This document shows positions 1-8,172 of a DNA stretch of 64,000 bases, piece by piece. The notes beneath the pieces are model-generated. The model was not told the origin of the DNA, did not search any database, and worked only from the letters and a program-made list of their open reading frames with translations. A program made the position numbers and the translations under genes. This DNA is from Streptomyces mobaraensis (GTDB lineage: Bacteria; Actinomycetota; Actinomycetes; Streptomycetales; Streptomycetaceae), in NCBI RefSeq assembly GCF_020099395.1, contig NZ_CP083590.1, positions 1,674,001 through 1,738,000 on the forward strand. The letters run 5' to 3'. The stretch's first letter is position 1. Every line of letters starts with the position of its first letter.

Positions 1-1
1 C

Positions 2-511
2 GGCGGCCGGCGCGACGAGGAGAAGGCGCGGGCCAAGGAGCGGGTGTTCTCCCTGCGCGACGAGTTCGGCGGCTGGGACCCGCGCCGGCAGCGGCCGGAG
101 CTGTGGGACCTCTACAACGGGCGGCACTCGCCCGGCGAGCACGTCCGCGTCTTCCCCCTCTCCAACTGGACCGAGCTGGACGTCTGGCAGTACATAGCCC
201 GCGAGGGGCTCGAACTCCCCTCGATCTACTACGCCCATGAGCGCGAGGTCTTCGCCCGGTCGGGGATGTGGCTGACCCCCGGTGAGTGGGGTGGCCCCCG
301 GGACGGGGAGCGGGTCGAGAGACGCGTGGTGCGCTACCGGACGGTCGGTGACATGTCCTGCACGGGCGCCGTGGAGTCGGACGCCGCCACCGTCGACCGG
401 GTCATCGAGGAGATCGCCGCCTCCCGGCTCACCGAGCGGGGCGCGACGCGCGCCGACGACAAGCTGTCGGAGGCCGCGATGGAAGACCGCAAGCGCGAGG
501 GGTACTTCTGA
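2..511 (+). CDS. cysD: Sulfate adenylyltransferase subunit 2 (CysD), 5' end missing
   Basis: This is the C-terminal part of the small, PAPS-reductase-like subunit of ATP sulfurylase, which makes adenosine 5'-phosphosulfate from sulfate and ATP in the cytoplasm. The reading frame is open from base 2, so the start lies outside the window and about 169 residues are visible. Family-typical stretches are FSLRDEFGGWDP, ELWDLYNGR, the NWTELDVWQYI segment and the closing RKREGYF. The stop is two bases before the cysN start, so the two subunits are translationally coupled, as expected for a heterodimer. The identity is secure; only the missing N-terminus (with the SGGKDS-type loop) cannot be checked. 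Confidence 0.95.
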   Translation, partial: GGRRDEEKARAKERVFSLRDEFGGWDPRRQRPELWDLYNGRHSPGEHVRVFPLSNWTELDVWQYIAREGLELPSIYYAHEREVFARSGMWLTPGEWGGPRDGERVERRVVRYRTVGDMSCTGAVESDAATVDRVIEEIAASRLTERGATRADDKLSEAAMEDRKREGYF

Positions 512-513
512 TC

Positions 514-1887
514 ATGAGCATCTCCAGCACCACCGGCATCACCGGCATCGCCACGGAGCCCGCCGCCGCCACCTCACTGCTGCGCTTCGCCACCGCCGGA
601 TCGGTCGACGACGGCAAGTCCACGCTGGTCGGACGGCTGCTGCACGACTCCAAGTCGGTCCTGGCCGACCAGTTGGAGGCCGTCGAACACGCCTCCCGCG
701 ACCGCGGCCACGACGCGCCCGACCTGGCGCTGCTCACCGACGGGCTGCGGGCGGAGCGCGAGCAGGGCATCACCATCGACGTCGCCTACCGCTACTTCGC
801 CACCGCCCGCCGCCGGTTCGTCCTCGCCGACACCCCCGGCCACGTGCAGTACACCCGCAACATGGTCACCGGCGCGTCCACCGCCGAACTGGCCCTCGTC
901 CTGGTCGACGCCCGGCACGGCGTCGTCGAACAGACCCGCCGGCACGCCGCCGTGGCCGCGCTGCTGCGCGTCCCGCACCTGGTGCTGGCGGTGAACAAGA
1001 TGGACCTGGTGGACTGGTCCGAGGCCGTGTTCGCCCGCATCGCCGAGGAGTTCACGGCGTACGCGGGCTCGCTCGGCGTCCCCGACGTGACCGCGATCCC
1101 CGTATCGGCGCTCGCGGGCGACAACGTCGTGACGCCCTCGGCACACCTGGACTGGTACGGCGGCCCGACCGTCCTGGAGCACCTGGAGACCGTCCCGGTG
1201 GTCGCCGACCCCACCGGCGACCCGGCCCGGTTCCCCGTCCAGTACGTGATCCGCCCGCGGACCACCGGCCACCCCGACTACCGCGGCTACGCCGGCCGGA
1301 TCGCCTCCGGCGTGCTGCGCGTCGGGGAGCGGGTGACCGTCCTCCCGTCCGGCCGAACCAGCACGATCACCGCGATCGACGCTCTCGGCACCCCGGTGGA
1401 CGTCGCCTGGGCGCCGCAGTCGGTGACCATACGGCTCGCCGACGACCTCGACGTCGCGCGCGGCGACCTCATCGCCCCGGCGGCGGACGCGCCGGAACCG
1501 GTCCGGGACGTCGAGGCGACCGTCTGCCACGTCGCCGACCGGCCACTGCGGGAGGGCGACCGGGTCCTCCTGAAGCACACCACGCGCACGGTGAAGGCCG
1601 TCGTCAAGGCGCTGCCCTCCCGACTCGATCCGTCGGACCTGGCCCTCCGCCCGTCCCCGGGCGCACTGTCCGCCAACGACATCGGCCGGGTGGTACTCCG
1701 CACCGCCGAACCGCTGGCCCTGGACGACTACGCGGCGTCCCGGAGCACCGGCGCCTTCCTGCTGATCGACCCGGCCGACGGCACGACACTGACCGCCGGC
1801 ATGGCGGGCCCGGCATTCGCGGCGGCGTCCGAAAGGCCAGGCCCGGCCGCCGCGCTCCCGGCCACGGACGACGGCTGGGACTTCTGA
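514..1887 (+). CDS. cysN: Sulfate adenylyltransferase subunit 1, GTPase (CysN)
   Basis: This 457-residue protein is the regulatory GTPase of ATP sulfurylase; in this family GTP hydrolysis drives the unfavourable synthesis of APS. It is an EF-Tu-like GTPase: P-loop GSVDDGKST at residues 29-37, DTPGH at 106-110, NKMD at 161-164, followed by two beta-barrel domains. There is no fused APS kinase (CysC) domain, so APS kinase or direct APS reduction must be encoded elsewhere, probably upstream of the window. The ATG lies two bases after the cysD stop. Length and motifs are normal for actinobacterial CysN. Confidence 0.96.
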   Translation: MSISSTTGITGIATEPAAATSLLRFATAGSVDDGKSTLVGRLLHDSKSVLADQLEAVEHASRDRGHDAPDLALLTDGLRAEREQGITIDVAYRYFATARRRFVLADTPGHVQYTRNMVTGASTAELALVLVDARHGVVEQTRRHAAVAALLRVPHLVLAVNKMDLVDWSEAVFARIAEEFTAYAGSLGVPDVTAIPVSALAGDNVVTPSAHLDWYGGPTVLEHLETVPVVADPTGDPARFPVQYVIRPRTTGHPDYRGYAGRIASGVLRVGERVTVLPSGRTSTITAIDALGTPVDVAWAPQSVTIRLADDLDVARGDLIAPAADAPEPVRDVEATVCHVADRPLREGDRVLLKHTTRTVKAVVKALPSRLDPSDLALRPSPGALSANDIGRVVLRTAEPLALDDYAASRSTGAFLLIDPADGTTLTAGMAGPAFAAASERPGPAAALPATDDGWDF

Positions 1888-2814
1888 TGCCCGGCGAAGG
1901 GGGCCGGGGCGAACGGCGCCTGGACGGATGGTTGCGAGGCCGGCGGGTCCCCGGCCGCCGGCCGGGACGTCTGACGCCGCACGGCGGCCCGTCGGAGCCC
2001 TGCACGACGGCGCGTCCCAGCTGGCGCGGGCCGAGCGCAGGCGATCACCAACCGCGGAGCCTCAGCCCCCGACCCGGGCTTGCCACGCCGGACGGCACCG
2101 GACGGCGCGGACCGAGCGCCGGCGGTCACGAATCGTCGGGCCCCGGCTGCCGGCCGGGACGTCTGACGGCGGAGGGCCCGGGACCCGTTCCGGGTGTCTT
2201 CGCGACCTTCGGGCGCCTGGGCGGACGGGTCGGTGGCGGGGCACTCGGCAGCGGCCGGGGCGGCGTCGCGCGATGTGCCGGCGGGCGGCCCGGGGCGTAC
2301 GCCGGGTGACGGCAGGCGGTTCGGCGCAGGCCGCTCCGACGGAGGCCGCTTCCGCAGAGGCCGGGTGACGGGCGTGGCGGGGGCTCGTCCGTCACCCCGC
2401 GAACCGGCCGCCGTCCGAAGCGTCTCCGGCGCCGGGGCCATCCGTCGCGCCGGGCGCGCGGTGTGCGGAGGCCCCGGCCTCCGGCGGCGACAGCCGTACC
2501 GCCAGGCGTGCGACGCGTTCGGCGCGGTGCCGACCGGCCGGCGACGGCGCCCGGTTCCGGGCACGGGCCCGGCCGCCCGTACGGCCACCGTCGCCGCACC
2601 GGACCACACGGGCCGCGAGGCCCGCGCGGCACGACGGCCCCGCCCGTCGCCGCCGCACCCCGCACCGCCCCGCAATACCCGTGCAACGCCCGCGCAACAC
2701 CCCTGCCGGAACCTCCTGTTCAAGCCCCCACCGCTCCCCCGCTCCCCCTCCCCGCGCCCCGCGCGCCCGCGCCGCCGCTCCTCCCCCACCGCCCCGCCGA
2801 GAGGAACCACCCCC
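1888..2814. other. 927-base GC-rich intergenic gap inside the sulfur cluster
   Basis: No frame here has a convincing start, ribosome binding site and protein-like composition; the long open frames are Arg/Pro/Gly-rich shadows typical of GC-rich spacer. The 19-base string CCGGCCGGGACGTCTGACG occurs at 1958-1976 and again at 2150-2168, inside two loosely similar stretches, so part of the gap looks like a decayed duplication. The last 100 bases are C-rich and lead to GAGAGGAACC in front of the next gene. I see no clear promoter or riboswitch. Confidence 0.5.
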
Positions 2815-3933
2815 ATGCCCTCCTCCGCCCGCCGCCGACCACGCGCGGCCGCCGTTCCCCTCCTGGCCCTGCCCCTCACCCTGACCCTGACCCTGGCGTC
2901 CTGCGGTTACGGTTCCGCGAAGGACGACACGCGCCCCGCCGGCCAGGCCGCCGCCGGGGCGGCGAAGCTGTCGGCCGACTCCGTCACCATCGGCTACTTC
3001 CCCAACATCACGCACGCCACCCCGCTGGTCGGCGAGCAGGAGGGCATCCTCCGGAAGGAGTTGGGCGGGACGAAACTGAAGTCGACCACGTTCAACGCGG
3101 GTCCGTCCGAGATCGAGGCGCTCAACGCCGGGTCGATCGACATCGGCTGGATCGGCCCCTCTCCGGCGATCAACGGCTACGTCAAGGCCAAGGGCGAGAA
3201 CCTGCGGATCATCTCCGGCTCGGCGTCGGGCGGCGTCAAGCTCGTCGTCGACCCCAAGAAGATCCGCACGCTCGACGACGTCAAGGGCAAGCGGATCGCC
3301 ACCCCGCAGAAGGGCAACACCCAGGACGTCGCCTTCCTCAACTGGATCGCGGGCAAGGGATGGAAGGTCGATCCGGGGAGCGGCAAGGGCGACGTGTCGG
3401 TGGTGCGGACGGACAACAAGGTCACGCCGGACGCGTTCAAGGCCGGTTCGGTGGACGGCGCGTGGGTGCCCGAGCCGACGGCGTCGAAGCTGGTGTCCGA
3501 GGGCGGCAAGGTGCTGCTGGACGAGTCGTCCCTGTGGCCCGGCGGGAAGTTCGTGATCACCAACGTCATCGTGTCGCGGACGTTCCTCGACCGGCACCCG
3601 GACGTCGTCGAGGCCGTGCTGCGCGGCTCGGTGCGCACCAACGCCTGGATCGCGGCCAACCCGGCGAAGGCGAAGGCGTCCGTCAACGCGGCGCTGAAGA
3701 AGCTGTCCGGCAAGGTGCTGCCGGCCGACGTCCTGGACCCGGCGTGGGCGTCCATCCGGACCACCGACGACCCGCTGGCGGCCACGCTGCGGGCCGAGGC
3801 CGACCACGCGGTCGCCGCCGGCCTGCTGGACAAGCCGAACCTGTCCGGCATCTACGACCTGGCTCCGCTCGACAAGGTCCTCAAGGCCGAGGGCCGGCCG
3901 CCCGTCGACGCGGCGGGGCTCGGCCGGCAGTAG
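2815..3933 (+). CDS. SsuA/TauA-type ABC transporter substrate-binding lipoprotein
   Basis: This is a 372-residue periplasmic-binding-protein type II (NMT1/SsuA-like) protein expected to be lipid-anchored outside the membrane and to deliver an organosulfur compound, or sulfate itself, to the transporter encoded just downstream. It has an Arg-rich N-terminus, a hydrophobic stretch and the lipobox LASC. The mature part opens with VTIGYFPNITHA and contains FNAGPSEIEALNAGSIDIGWIGPSPAINGY, which is characteristic of the SsuA/TauA family. The ATG at 2815 follows GAGAGGAA. Longer upstream starts in the same frame run through Arg/Pro-rich spacer and are rejected. Because the neighbours are cysDN, sulfonates, taurine or sulfate are the likely ligands, but the sequence does not decide which. 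Confidence 0.88.
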   Translation: MPSSARRRPRAAAVPLLALPLTLTLTLASCGYGSAKDDTRPAGQAAAGAAKLSADSVTIGYFPNITHATPLVGEQEGILRKELGGTKLKSTTFNAGPSEIEALNAGSIDIGWIGPSPAINGYVKAKGENLRIISGSASGGVKLVVDPKKIRTLDDVKGKRIATPQKGNTQDVAFLNWIAGKGWKVDPGSGKGDVSVVRTDNKVTPDAFKAGSVDGAWVPEPTASKLVSEGGKVLLDESSLWPGGKFVITNVIVSRTFLDRHPDVVEAVLRGSVRTNAWIAANPAKAKASVNAALKKLSGKVLPADVLDPAWASIRTTDDPLAATLRAEADHAVAAGLLDKPNLSGIYDLAPLDKVLKAEGRPPVDAAGLGRQ

Positions 3934-3985
3934 GCGGTACGACCCGTTCCCGCACGCACCACCGACCGCTCACCAGGAGGTCCGG

Positions 3986-4840
3986 ATGGCCCCGACCCCG
4001 ACCACCACGACCACGTCCACGTCCACCACGACCACCGACAGGACCGGCACCCCCCTCGCACCGGCCGGAGGCACGCCGCCCGCCGTCCGGATCGACCGCG
4101 TCCACAAGCACTTCGGCCGGTCCGGCGACGGCCGCCCGGTCCTGGAGGACATCACGCTCGACGTCCGTCCCGGGGAGTTCGTCTGCCTGCTGGGGGCCAG
4201 CGGCTGCGGGAAGTCCACGCTGCTGAACCTGGTCGCCGGCCTCGACCGGCCCACCGCGGGCACCATCGACGTGCCGGGCGGCCGGCCGGCGCTGATGTTC
4301 CAGGAGCACGCCCTGTTCCCGTGGCTGACGGCCGGCCGCAACATCGAGCTCGCGCTGCGGCTGCGCGGCGTGCCCCGGGCCGACCGGCGGGCGGAGGCCG
4401 AGCGGCTGCTCGACCTCGTCCGGCTGGGCGGCGCGCACCGCAAGCGGGTGCACGAGCTGTCCGGCGGCATGCGGCAGCGCGTCGCCCTCGCCCGGGCCCT
4501 GGCGCAGGACAGCCGGCTGCTGCTGATGGACGAGCCGTTCGCCGCGCTCGACGCCATCACCCGGGACGTGCTGCACCACGAACTCACCCGGATCTGGTCG
4601 GAGTCGGCGTCGGGTGCGGGACCCGCGCTGTCGGTGCTGTTCGTCACGCACAACGTGCGCGAGGCGGTGCGGCTGGGGCAGCGCGTGGTGCTGCTGTCGT
4701 CCCGGCCGGGCCGGGTGGCGCGGGAGTGGACGGTCGGCATCCCGCAGCCGCGCCGCATCGAGGACGCGGCGGTCGCCGACCTGTCCGTGGAGATCACCGA
4801 GGAACTGCGTGGGGAGATCCGCCGCCATGGCAAGCACTGA
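3986..4840 (+). CDS. ABC transporter ATP-binding protein, SsuB/TauB type
   Basis: This 284-residue ATPase powers the importer formed with the flanking binding protein and permease. A low-complexity Thr/Ser-rich leader (residues 1-24) precedes the domain. Walker A is GASGCGKST (70-78), the Q-loop is FQEH (105-108), the signature is LSGGMRQR (158-165) and Walker B is LLLMDEP (178-184). These fit the nitrate/sulfonate/taurine class of ABC ATPases. A strong AGGAGG sits six bases before the ATG. The 3' end overlaps the permease start by 14 bases. Substrate is inferred only from the sulfur-assimilation context. Confidence 0.92.
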   Translation: MAPTPTTTTTSTSTTTTDRTGTPLAPAGGTPPAVRIDRVHKHFGRSGDGRPVLEDITLDVRPGEFVCLLGASGCGKSTLLNLVAGLDRPTAGTIDVPGGRPALMFQEHALFPWLTAGRNIELALRLRGVPRADRRAEAERLLDLVRLGGAHRKRVHELSGGMRQRVALARALAQDSRLLLMDEPFAALDAITRDVLHHELTRIWSESASGAGPALSVLFVTHNVREAVRLGQRVVLLSSRPGRVAREWTVGIPQPRRIEDAAVADLSVEITEELRGEIRRHGKH

Positions 4841-5816
4841 GACCGCCGCCACCGAGACGACCGCCCCCTCCGGGACCGCCGCCACCGAGACGACCACCTC
4901 CACCGGGACCGCCGCCACCGAGACGACCACCTCCACCGGGACCGCCCCCTCCGGAACCGCCGCCTCCGACCTGGCCGGGCTGGAGGCCGGGCTCGACGCC
5001 CTGGACGCCGTCCCGGTCGAACGGCCGCCGCTGCGGCGGATGCTGCTGCACAAGGTGCTGCCGCCGGTCACGGCCGTCGTCCTCGTCGTCGCCGTCTGGA
5101 AGCTGCTGGTCGTCGCCGGGGTCACCGAGGACTACAAGCTGCCCGACCCGTCGGCCGTCTGGCACAGTCTCCGCGAACTCTGGATCCAGGGAACGCTGTT
5201 CGACATCATCTGGACCAGCGTCTCGCGCGGCCTGCTCGGCTTCCTGGCCGCGCTCGCCCTGGGCACGCCGCTGGGCCTGCTGGTGGCGCGCGTGCCCTTC
5301 GTCCGCGCGGCGCTCGGCCCCATCCTCTCCGGCCTCCAGTCGCTGCCCTCGGTGGCGTGGGTGCCGGCCGCGGTCATCTGGCTGGGGATCACGGACGCGG
5401 CGATGTACGCGGTGATCCTGCTGGGCGCCGTCCCGTCCATCGCCAACGGGCTGGTGTCCGGCATCGACCAGGTGCCGCCGCTGTACCTGCGGGCCGGCCG
5501 CACCCTGGGCGCGACGGGGGCCCGGGGCGCACGCCACGTCCTGCTGCCGGCGGCACTGCCCGGCTACATCGCCGGCCTCAAGCAGGGCTGGGCGTTCTCC
5601 TGGCGCTCCCTGATGGCGGCGGAACTCATCGCGTCCTCCCCCGACCTGGGGCTGGGCCTGGGGCAGTACCTGGAGAACGCGCGCACCGACTCCGACATGC
5701 CGGGGGTGCTGCTCGGCATCCTGCTGATCCTCTTCGTCGGCATCGCCATCGACCTGGCGGTCTTCAGCCCCCTGGAACGCCGGGTACTCCGCACCCGGGG
5801 ACTGGCGGCGAAGTGA
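4827..5816 (+). CDS. ABC transporter permease, SsuC/TauC type
   Basis: This 329-residue integral membrane subunit has about six hydrophobic segments and the EAA-loop-like region LRAGRTLGATGARGARHVLLPAALPGYI of the binding-protein-dependent permease family. The chosen ATG at 4827 overlaps the end of the ATPase gene, which is usual for coupled ABC genes; an earlier in-frame start would lie deep in the ATPase. The first 45 residues are a Thr/Ala/Ser-rich tail encoded by a 33-base tandem repeat (annotated separately) and are not part of the conserved fold. With the two upstream genes it forms a complete importer. Confidence 0.92.
   Translation: MASTETAATETTAPSGTAATETTTSTGTAATETTTSTGTAPSGTAASDLAGLEAGLDALDAVPVERPPLRRMLLHKVLPPVTAVVLVVAVWKLLVVAGVTEDYKLPDPSAVWHSLRELWIQGTLFDIIWTSVSRGLLGFLAALALGTPLGLLVARVPFVRAALGPILSGLQSLPSVAWVPAAVIWLGITDAAMYAVILLGAVPSIANGLVSGIDQVPPLYLRAGRTLGATGARGARHVLLPAALPGYIAGLKQGWAFSWRSLMAAELIASSPDLGLGLGQYLENARTDSDMPGVLLGILLILFVGIAIDLAVFSPLERRVLRTRGLAAK
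4845..4943 (+). repeat. 33-base tandem repeat, three units, within the permease gene
   Basis: Units are 4845-4877, 4878-4910 and 4911-4943. Units 2 and 3 are identical and unit 1 differs in the last third. Each encodes 11 residues of the pattern AATETT followed by a Ser/Thr/Pro-Gly-Thr tail. Because the unit is a multiple of three, copy-number change by slippage would lengthen or shorten the cytoplasmic N-terminus without a frameshift. Confidence 0.9.
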
Positions 5817-6583
5817 CGGATACGCCCCCCGCGCTGCTCCTCGTCGCCCACGGCAGCCGCGACCCGCACCACGCGGCGACCGTCGCCGCCCTGCGCGCCC
5901 GGGTCGCGGCCCGCCTCCCGGGCGTCCGGGTCGCGGCCGGCTTCCTGGACTTGCGCGCCCCCGACGTCCCGACGGCCCTGGCCCGCCTGGCGGAGGCCGG
6001 GGTACGGACGGCGGTGGCCGTACCGCTGCTGCTGACCCACGCCTTCCACGCGTCGACGGACATCCCCGACATACTCCGCACCGCCACCCCGCCGGGACTG
6101 GCGGTCCAACAGACGCCGGTGCTGGGCCCGTCCCCCCTCCTCCTCTCGGCCCTGGAGAGACGCCTGCGTGAGGCGGGCGTCCCCGCGCACGCCCGCCGCA
6201 CCACGGGCGTCGTCCTGGCCGCCGCCGGCTCCTCCGACCCGACGGCCACCGCCACCGTCGAAGCATTGGCCCGCACCTGGCAGTCCACCGGCTGGCACAG
6301 CGTCCGCCCGGCCTACGCCTCGGCCGCCGGCCCCCGCACGGACGACGCCGTCCGCGCCCTCCGCGCCGACGGCTGCCACCGCGTCGCCGTGGCCCGCTAC
6401 CTGCTGGCCCCCGGCCGCCTCCCGGACCGCATCGCCGCGGGCGCCCACGTGGCGGGCGCCGACGCGGTGGCGGAACCGCTGGGCGCGGCGCGGGAGGTGG
6501 TGGCGCTGCTGGTGCGGCGATACGAAGAAGGAGCCGTGGGGGCCGCCGGAGCCGCGGAGGCCGCGGCGCGCGCGGCGGCTTAG
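5813..6583 (+). CDS. Sirohydrochlorin chelatase, CbiX family
   Basis: This 256-residue protein carries two tandem CbiX-type domains: the first starts at LLLVAHGSRDP, with the catalytic-type His, and the second at GVVLAAAGSSDP. The family inserts Fe2+ or Co2+ into sirohydrochlorin. In a cys operon the likely job is the iron insertion that completes sirohaem for sulfite reductase. The GTG start overlaps the permease stop by four bases (GTGA), so it is translationally coupled to the transport genes. In the second domain Gly-Ser-Ser replaces the His region, as is common in two-domain forms where one half is catalytic. The last 25 residues are Ala/Glu-rich. Confidence 0.85.
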   Translation: MTDTPPALLLVAHGSRDPHHAATVAALRARVAARLPGVRVAAGFLDLRAPDVPTALARLAEAGVRTAVAVPLLLTHAFHASTDIPDILRTATPPGLAVQQTPVLGPSPLLLSALERRLREAGVPAHARRTTGVVLAAAGSSDPTATATVEALARTWQSTGWHSVRPAYASAAGPRTDDAVRALRADGCHRVAVARYLLAPGRLPDRIAAGAHVAGADAVAEPLGAAREVVALLVRRYEEGAVGAAGAAEAAARAAA

Positions 6584-6615
6584 CGCGGCGAGCGCCCGGC
6601 GGCCGTCTCCGGCCC

Positions 6616-6656
6616 GCCCGGCCCGGGCGGAAGCCCGCCCCCCGCCCGGGCCGGGC
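6616..6656. terminator. Strong hairpin between convergent genes
   Basis: A perfect 15-base inverted repeat has arms GCCCGGCCCGGGCGG at 6616-6630 and its complement at 6642-6656, with an 11-base loop. It sits between the convergent ends of the chelatase and marR-type genes, where it could act as a terminator for both strands. There is no T-run, which is common for Streptomyces terminators. Confidence 0.6.
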
Positions 6657-6661
6657 GTCCC

Positions 6662-7156
6662 TCACTTCCGTCCGGCCGCCTCCGCCCGCAGGCGTTCGGT
6701 CTGGGTGCGGCCCACCTCCGCGGTGCGGCGCAGGTAGTCACCGATGACGGCGAGTTGTCCGTCGGTGTAGCCGGCCAGCACTTCGCCGAAGGCCCGGCTC
6801 GGTTCGTCCCATGCGGCGCGGACGGTGGCGAGGGAGCCGGGGGTGAGGGAGACGAGGGCGCGGCGGCGGTCGGTGGGGTCGGTGTGGCGGTCCGCGAGGC
6901 CGGACTTGACGAGGCGGTCGACGAGGCGGGTGGCCGAGCCCGGGGTCAGGCCGGTGAGGCGGGCGATCTCGCCGGTGCACAGCGGGTGGTCCTGCTCGGC
7001 CAGGACGCCGAGACACTGGAGGTCGGTGGGGTGCAGGCCCAGGCGGTCGGCCAGGGCCTGGTTGAACAGGGTCCACACCGCGTAGTGGCCCCGGCTCTCG
7101 GCCTCGATCCGCGCGAGCAGCTCGGCGCGCTCGGGCGCGCGGTCTCCGTCCGCCAT
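6662..7156 (-). CDS. MarR-family transcriptional regulator
   Basis: This 164-residue winged-helix protein shows the MarR core: DRLGLHPTDLQCLGVLAEQ, the recognition-helix region TGEIARLTGLTPGSATRLVDRLVKSG, and the wing DPTDRRRALVSLT. The ATG at 7156 is preceded by AAGGGGA; an upstream in-frame ATG at 7210 would start inside the shared promoter region. It is divergent from an NmrA-like oxidoreductase gene with 95 bases between the starts, the classic layout in which a MarR protein represses both itself and its neighbour until a small phenolic or oxidant ligand binds. The ligand is not predictable. Confidence 0.9.
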   Translation of the reverse strand: MADGDRAPERAELLARIEAESRGHYAVWTLFNQALADRLGLHPTDLQCLGVLAEQDHPLCTGEIARLTGLTPGSATRLVDRLVKSGLADRHTDPTDRRRALVSLTPGSLATVRAAWDEPSRAFGEVLAGYTDGQLAVIGDYLRRTAEVGRTQTERLRAEAAGRK

Positions 7157-7177
7157 GAAATCCCCTTGCGTTGATCG

Positions 7178-7218
7178 ATCTTTGCGCAACACAATCTTTG
7201 CGTGGCGCACATTTTGTG
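7178..7218. promoter_or_regulatory. Probable operator region of the MarR-type regulator
   Basis: In the 95-base divergent spacer the nonamer ATCTTTGCG occurs at 7178-7186 and 7194-7202, 16 bases apart. It is followed by the inverted repeat CACA-TTT-TGTG at 7208-7218. A palindromic TTGCGCAA overlaps the first nonamer. This is the only repeat structure between the two divergent starts, so it is the natural binding-site candidate. No footprint data are implied. Confidence 0.45.
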
Positions 7219-7251
7219 TGCCTCCCCATCGTACGGAAGGCTCTCCAGACC

Positions 7252-8091
7252 ATGACGACTCTCGTCACCGGCGGCCGCGGGCGCGTGGCCCGTGCCCTCG
7301 TCGACCTCCTGCGCGCCGACGGCCGTCCGGTCCGCGTCGCCTCGAACGCGCCCGAGCGGCTGGAGCTGCCGGACGGCACGCCCACCGTGCGCTGTTCGCT
7401 CGGCGAGCCGGAGACGTTCCCCGCGGCCCTCGACGGTGTGACGTCGGTCTTCCTCTATGCCCAGGCGTCGCACGCCGACGCCTTCCTCGCCGAGGCGGCG
7501 CGGGCCGGGGTGGAGCACATCGTCCTGCTGTCGTCGACGGCCGCGCTGGTACCGGACGACGTCCGCAACCCGATCGTCGACATGCACCGGGACGCCGAGC
7601 GGGCGCTGGCGGCGTCCCCGATCGTCTCCACCGCGCTGCGGCCGGGCGGCTTCGCCACCAACGCGCTCGGCTGGGCCCACGCCATCCGCTCCGAGGGCGT
7701 CGTCCGCCTCCCCTACCCCGACGCGCACTCCGCCTCCCTCCACGAGCGGGACATCGCCGGGGCCGCCCACGCCGTGCTCACCTCCGAGGCGCACCGCGGC
7801 ACCGGGCACACGCTCTCCGGGCCGGAGTCGCTCACCTTCCGGGGACAGGTGGAGCACATCGGGCGCGCCGTGGGCCGGACCCTGACCGTCGAGACCGTGA
7901 GCCCGGAGGAGTGGAAGCGGTCGGTCTCCGCCTCCATGCCGGAGGAGTACGCGGACACGCTGCTCGCCGCGTGGCGGGCCACGGACGGCGTTCCGGAGGC
8001 TGTCGCGCCCGGCGTCGAGCTGCTGACCGGGCGTCCGGCCCGTACGTTCGCGGCGTGGGCCGAGGAGCACGCGGCGGACTTCACCGCCTGA
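7252..8091 (+). CDS. NAD(P)H-binding NmrA-like oxidoreductase or sensor
   Basis: This 279-residue Rossmann-fold protein of the atypical short-chain dehydrogenase (NmrA/quinone-oxidoreductase-like) group starts with the nucleotide-binding TLVTGGRGRVARALVDLL and continues with VEHIVLLSSTAAL and TALRPGGFATNAL. The ATG at 7252 follows GGAAGG; an earlier in-frame start at 7171 would run through the promoter. It is divergent from the MarR-type gene and probably its target. The family includes NADPH-dependent quinone reductases and redox sensors; substrate unknown. The stop codon falls inside the first unit of an 18-base tandem repeat. Confidence 0.85.
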   Translation: MTTLVTGGRGRVARALVDLLRADGRPVRVASNAPERLELPDGTPTVRCSLGEPETFPAALDGVTSVFLYAQASHADAFLAEAARAGVEHIVLLSSTAALVPDDVRNPIVDMHRDAERALAASPIVSTALRPGGFATNALGWAHAIRSEGVVRLPYPDAHSASLHERDIAGAAHAVLTSEAHRGTGHTLSGPESLTFRGQVEHIGRAVGRTLTVETVSPEEWKRSVSASMPEEYADTLLAAWRATDGVPEAVAPGVELLTGRPARTFAAWAEEHAADFTA

Positions 8092-8133
8092 ACGGGCCTC
8101 ACCGCCTGAACGCGCTTCACCGCCCGAACGGCC
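8080..8133 (+). repeat. Three-unit 18-base tandem repeat spanning a stop codon
   Basis: Units at 8080-8097, 8098-8115 and 8116-8133 share the pattern YTCACCGCCYGAACGSSC. The TGA of the oxidoreductase gene lies in the first unit, so the repeat starts in the coding end and continues outside it. Confidence 0.75.
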
Positions 8134-8172
8134 TCGCGCGCGAGCGGACTTCGCGCCCGGGCGAGCCGGGCA

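Noticed and set aside
282..2309. A 675-codon frame overlapping cysD and cysN on the same strand
   Set aside because: Composition is Arg/Pro/Gly low-complexity and it is out of frame with the clearly recognisable CysN.
2392..3807. A 471-codon frame antisense to the binding-protein gene
   Set aside because: It is the usual antisense shadow in high-GC DNA; the plus-strand lipoprotein has clear family motifs.
4845..4943. Possible CRISPR-like array
   Set aside because: The units are directly adjacent without spacers and encode part of a permease; no array with unique spacers was seen anywhere in the window.
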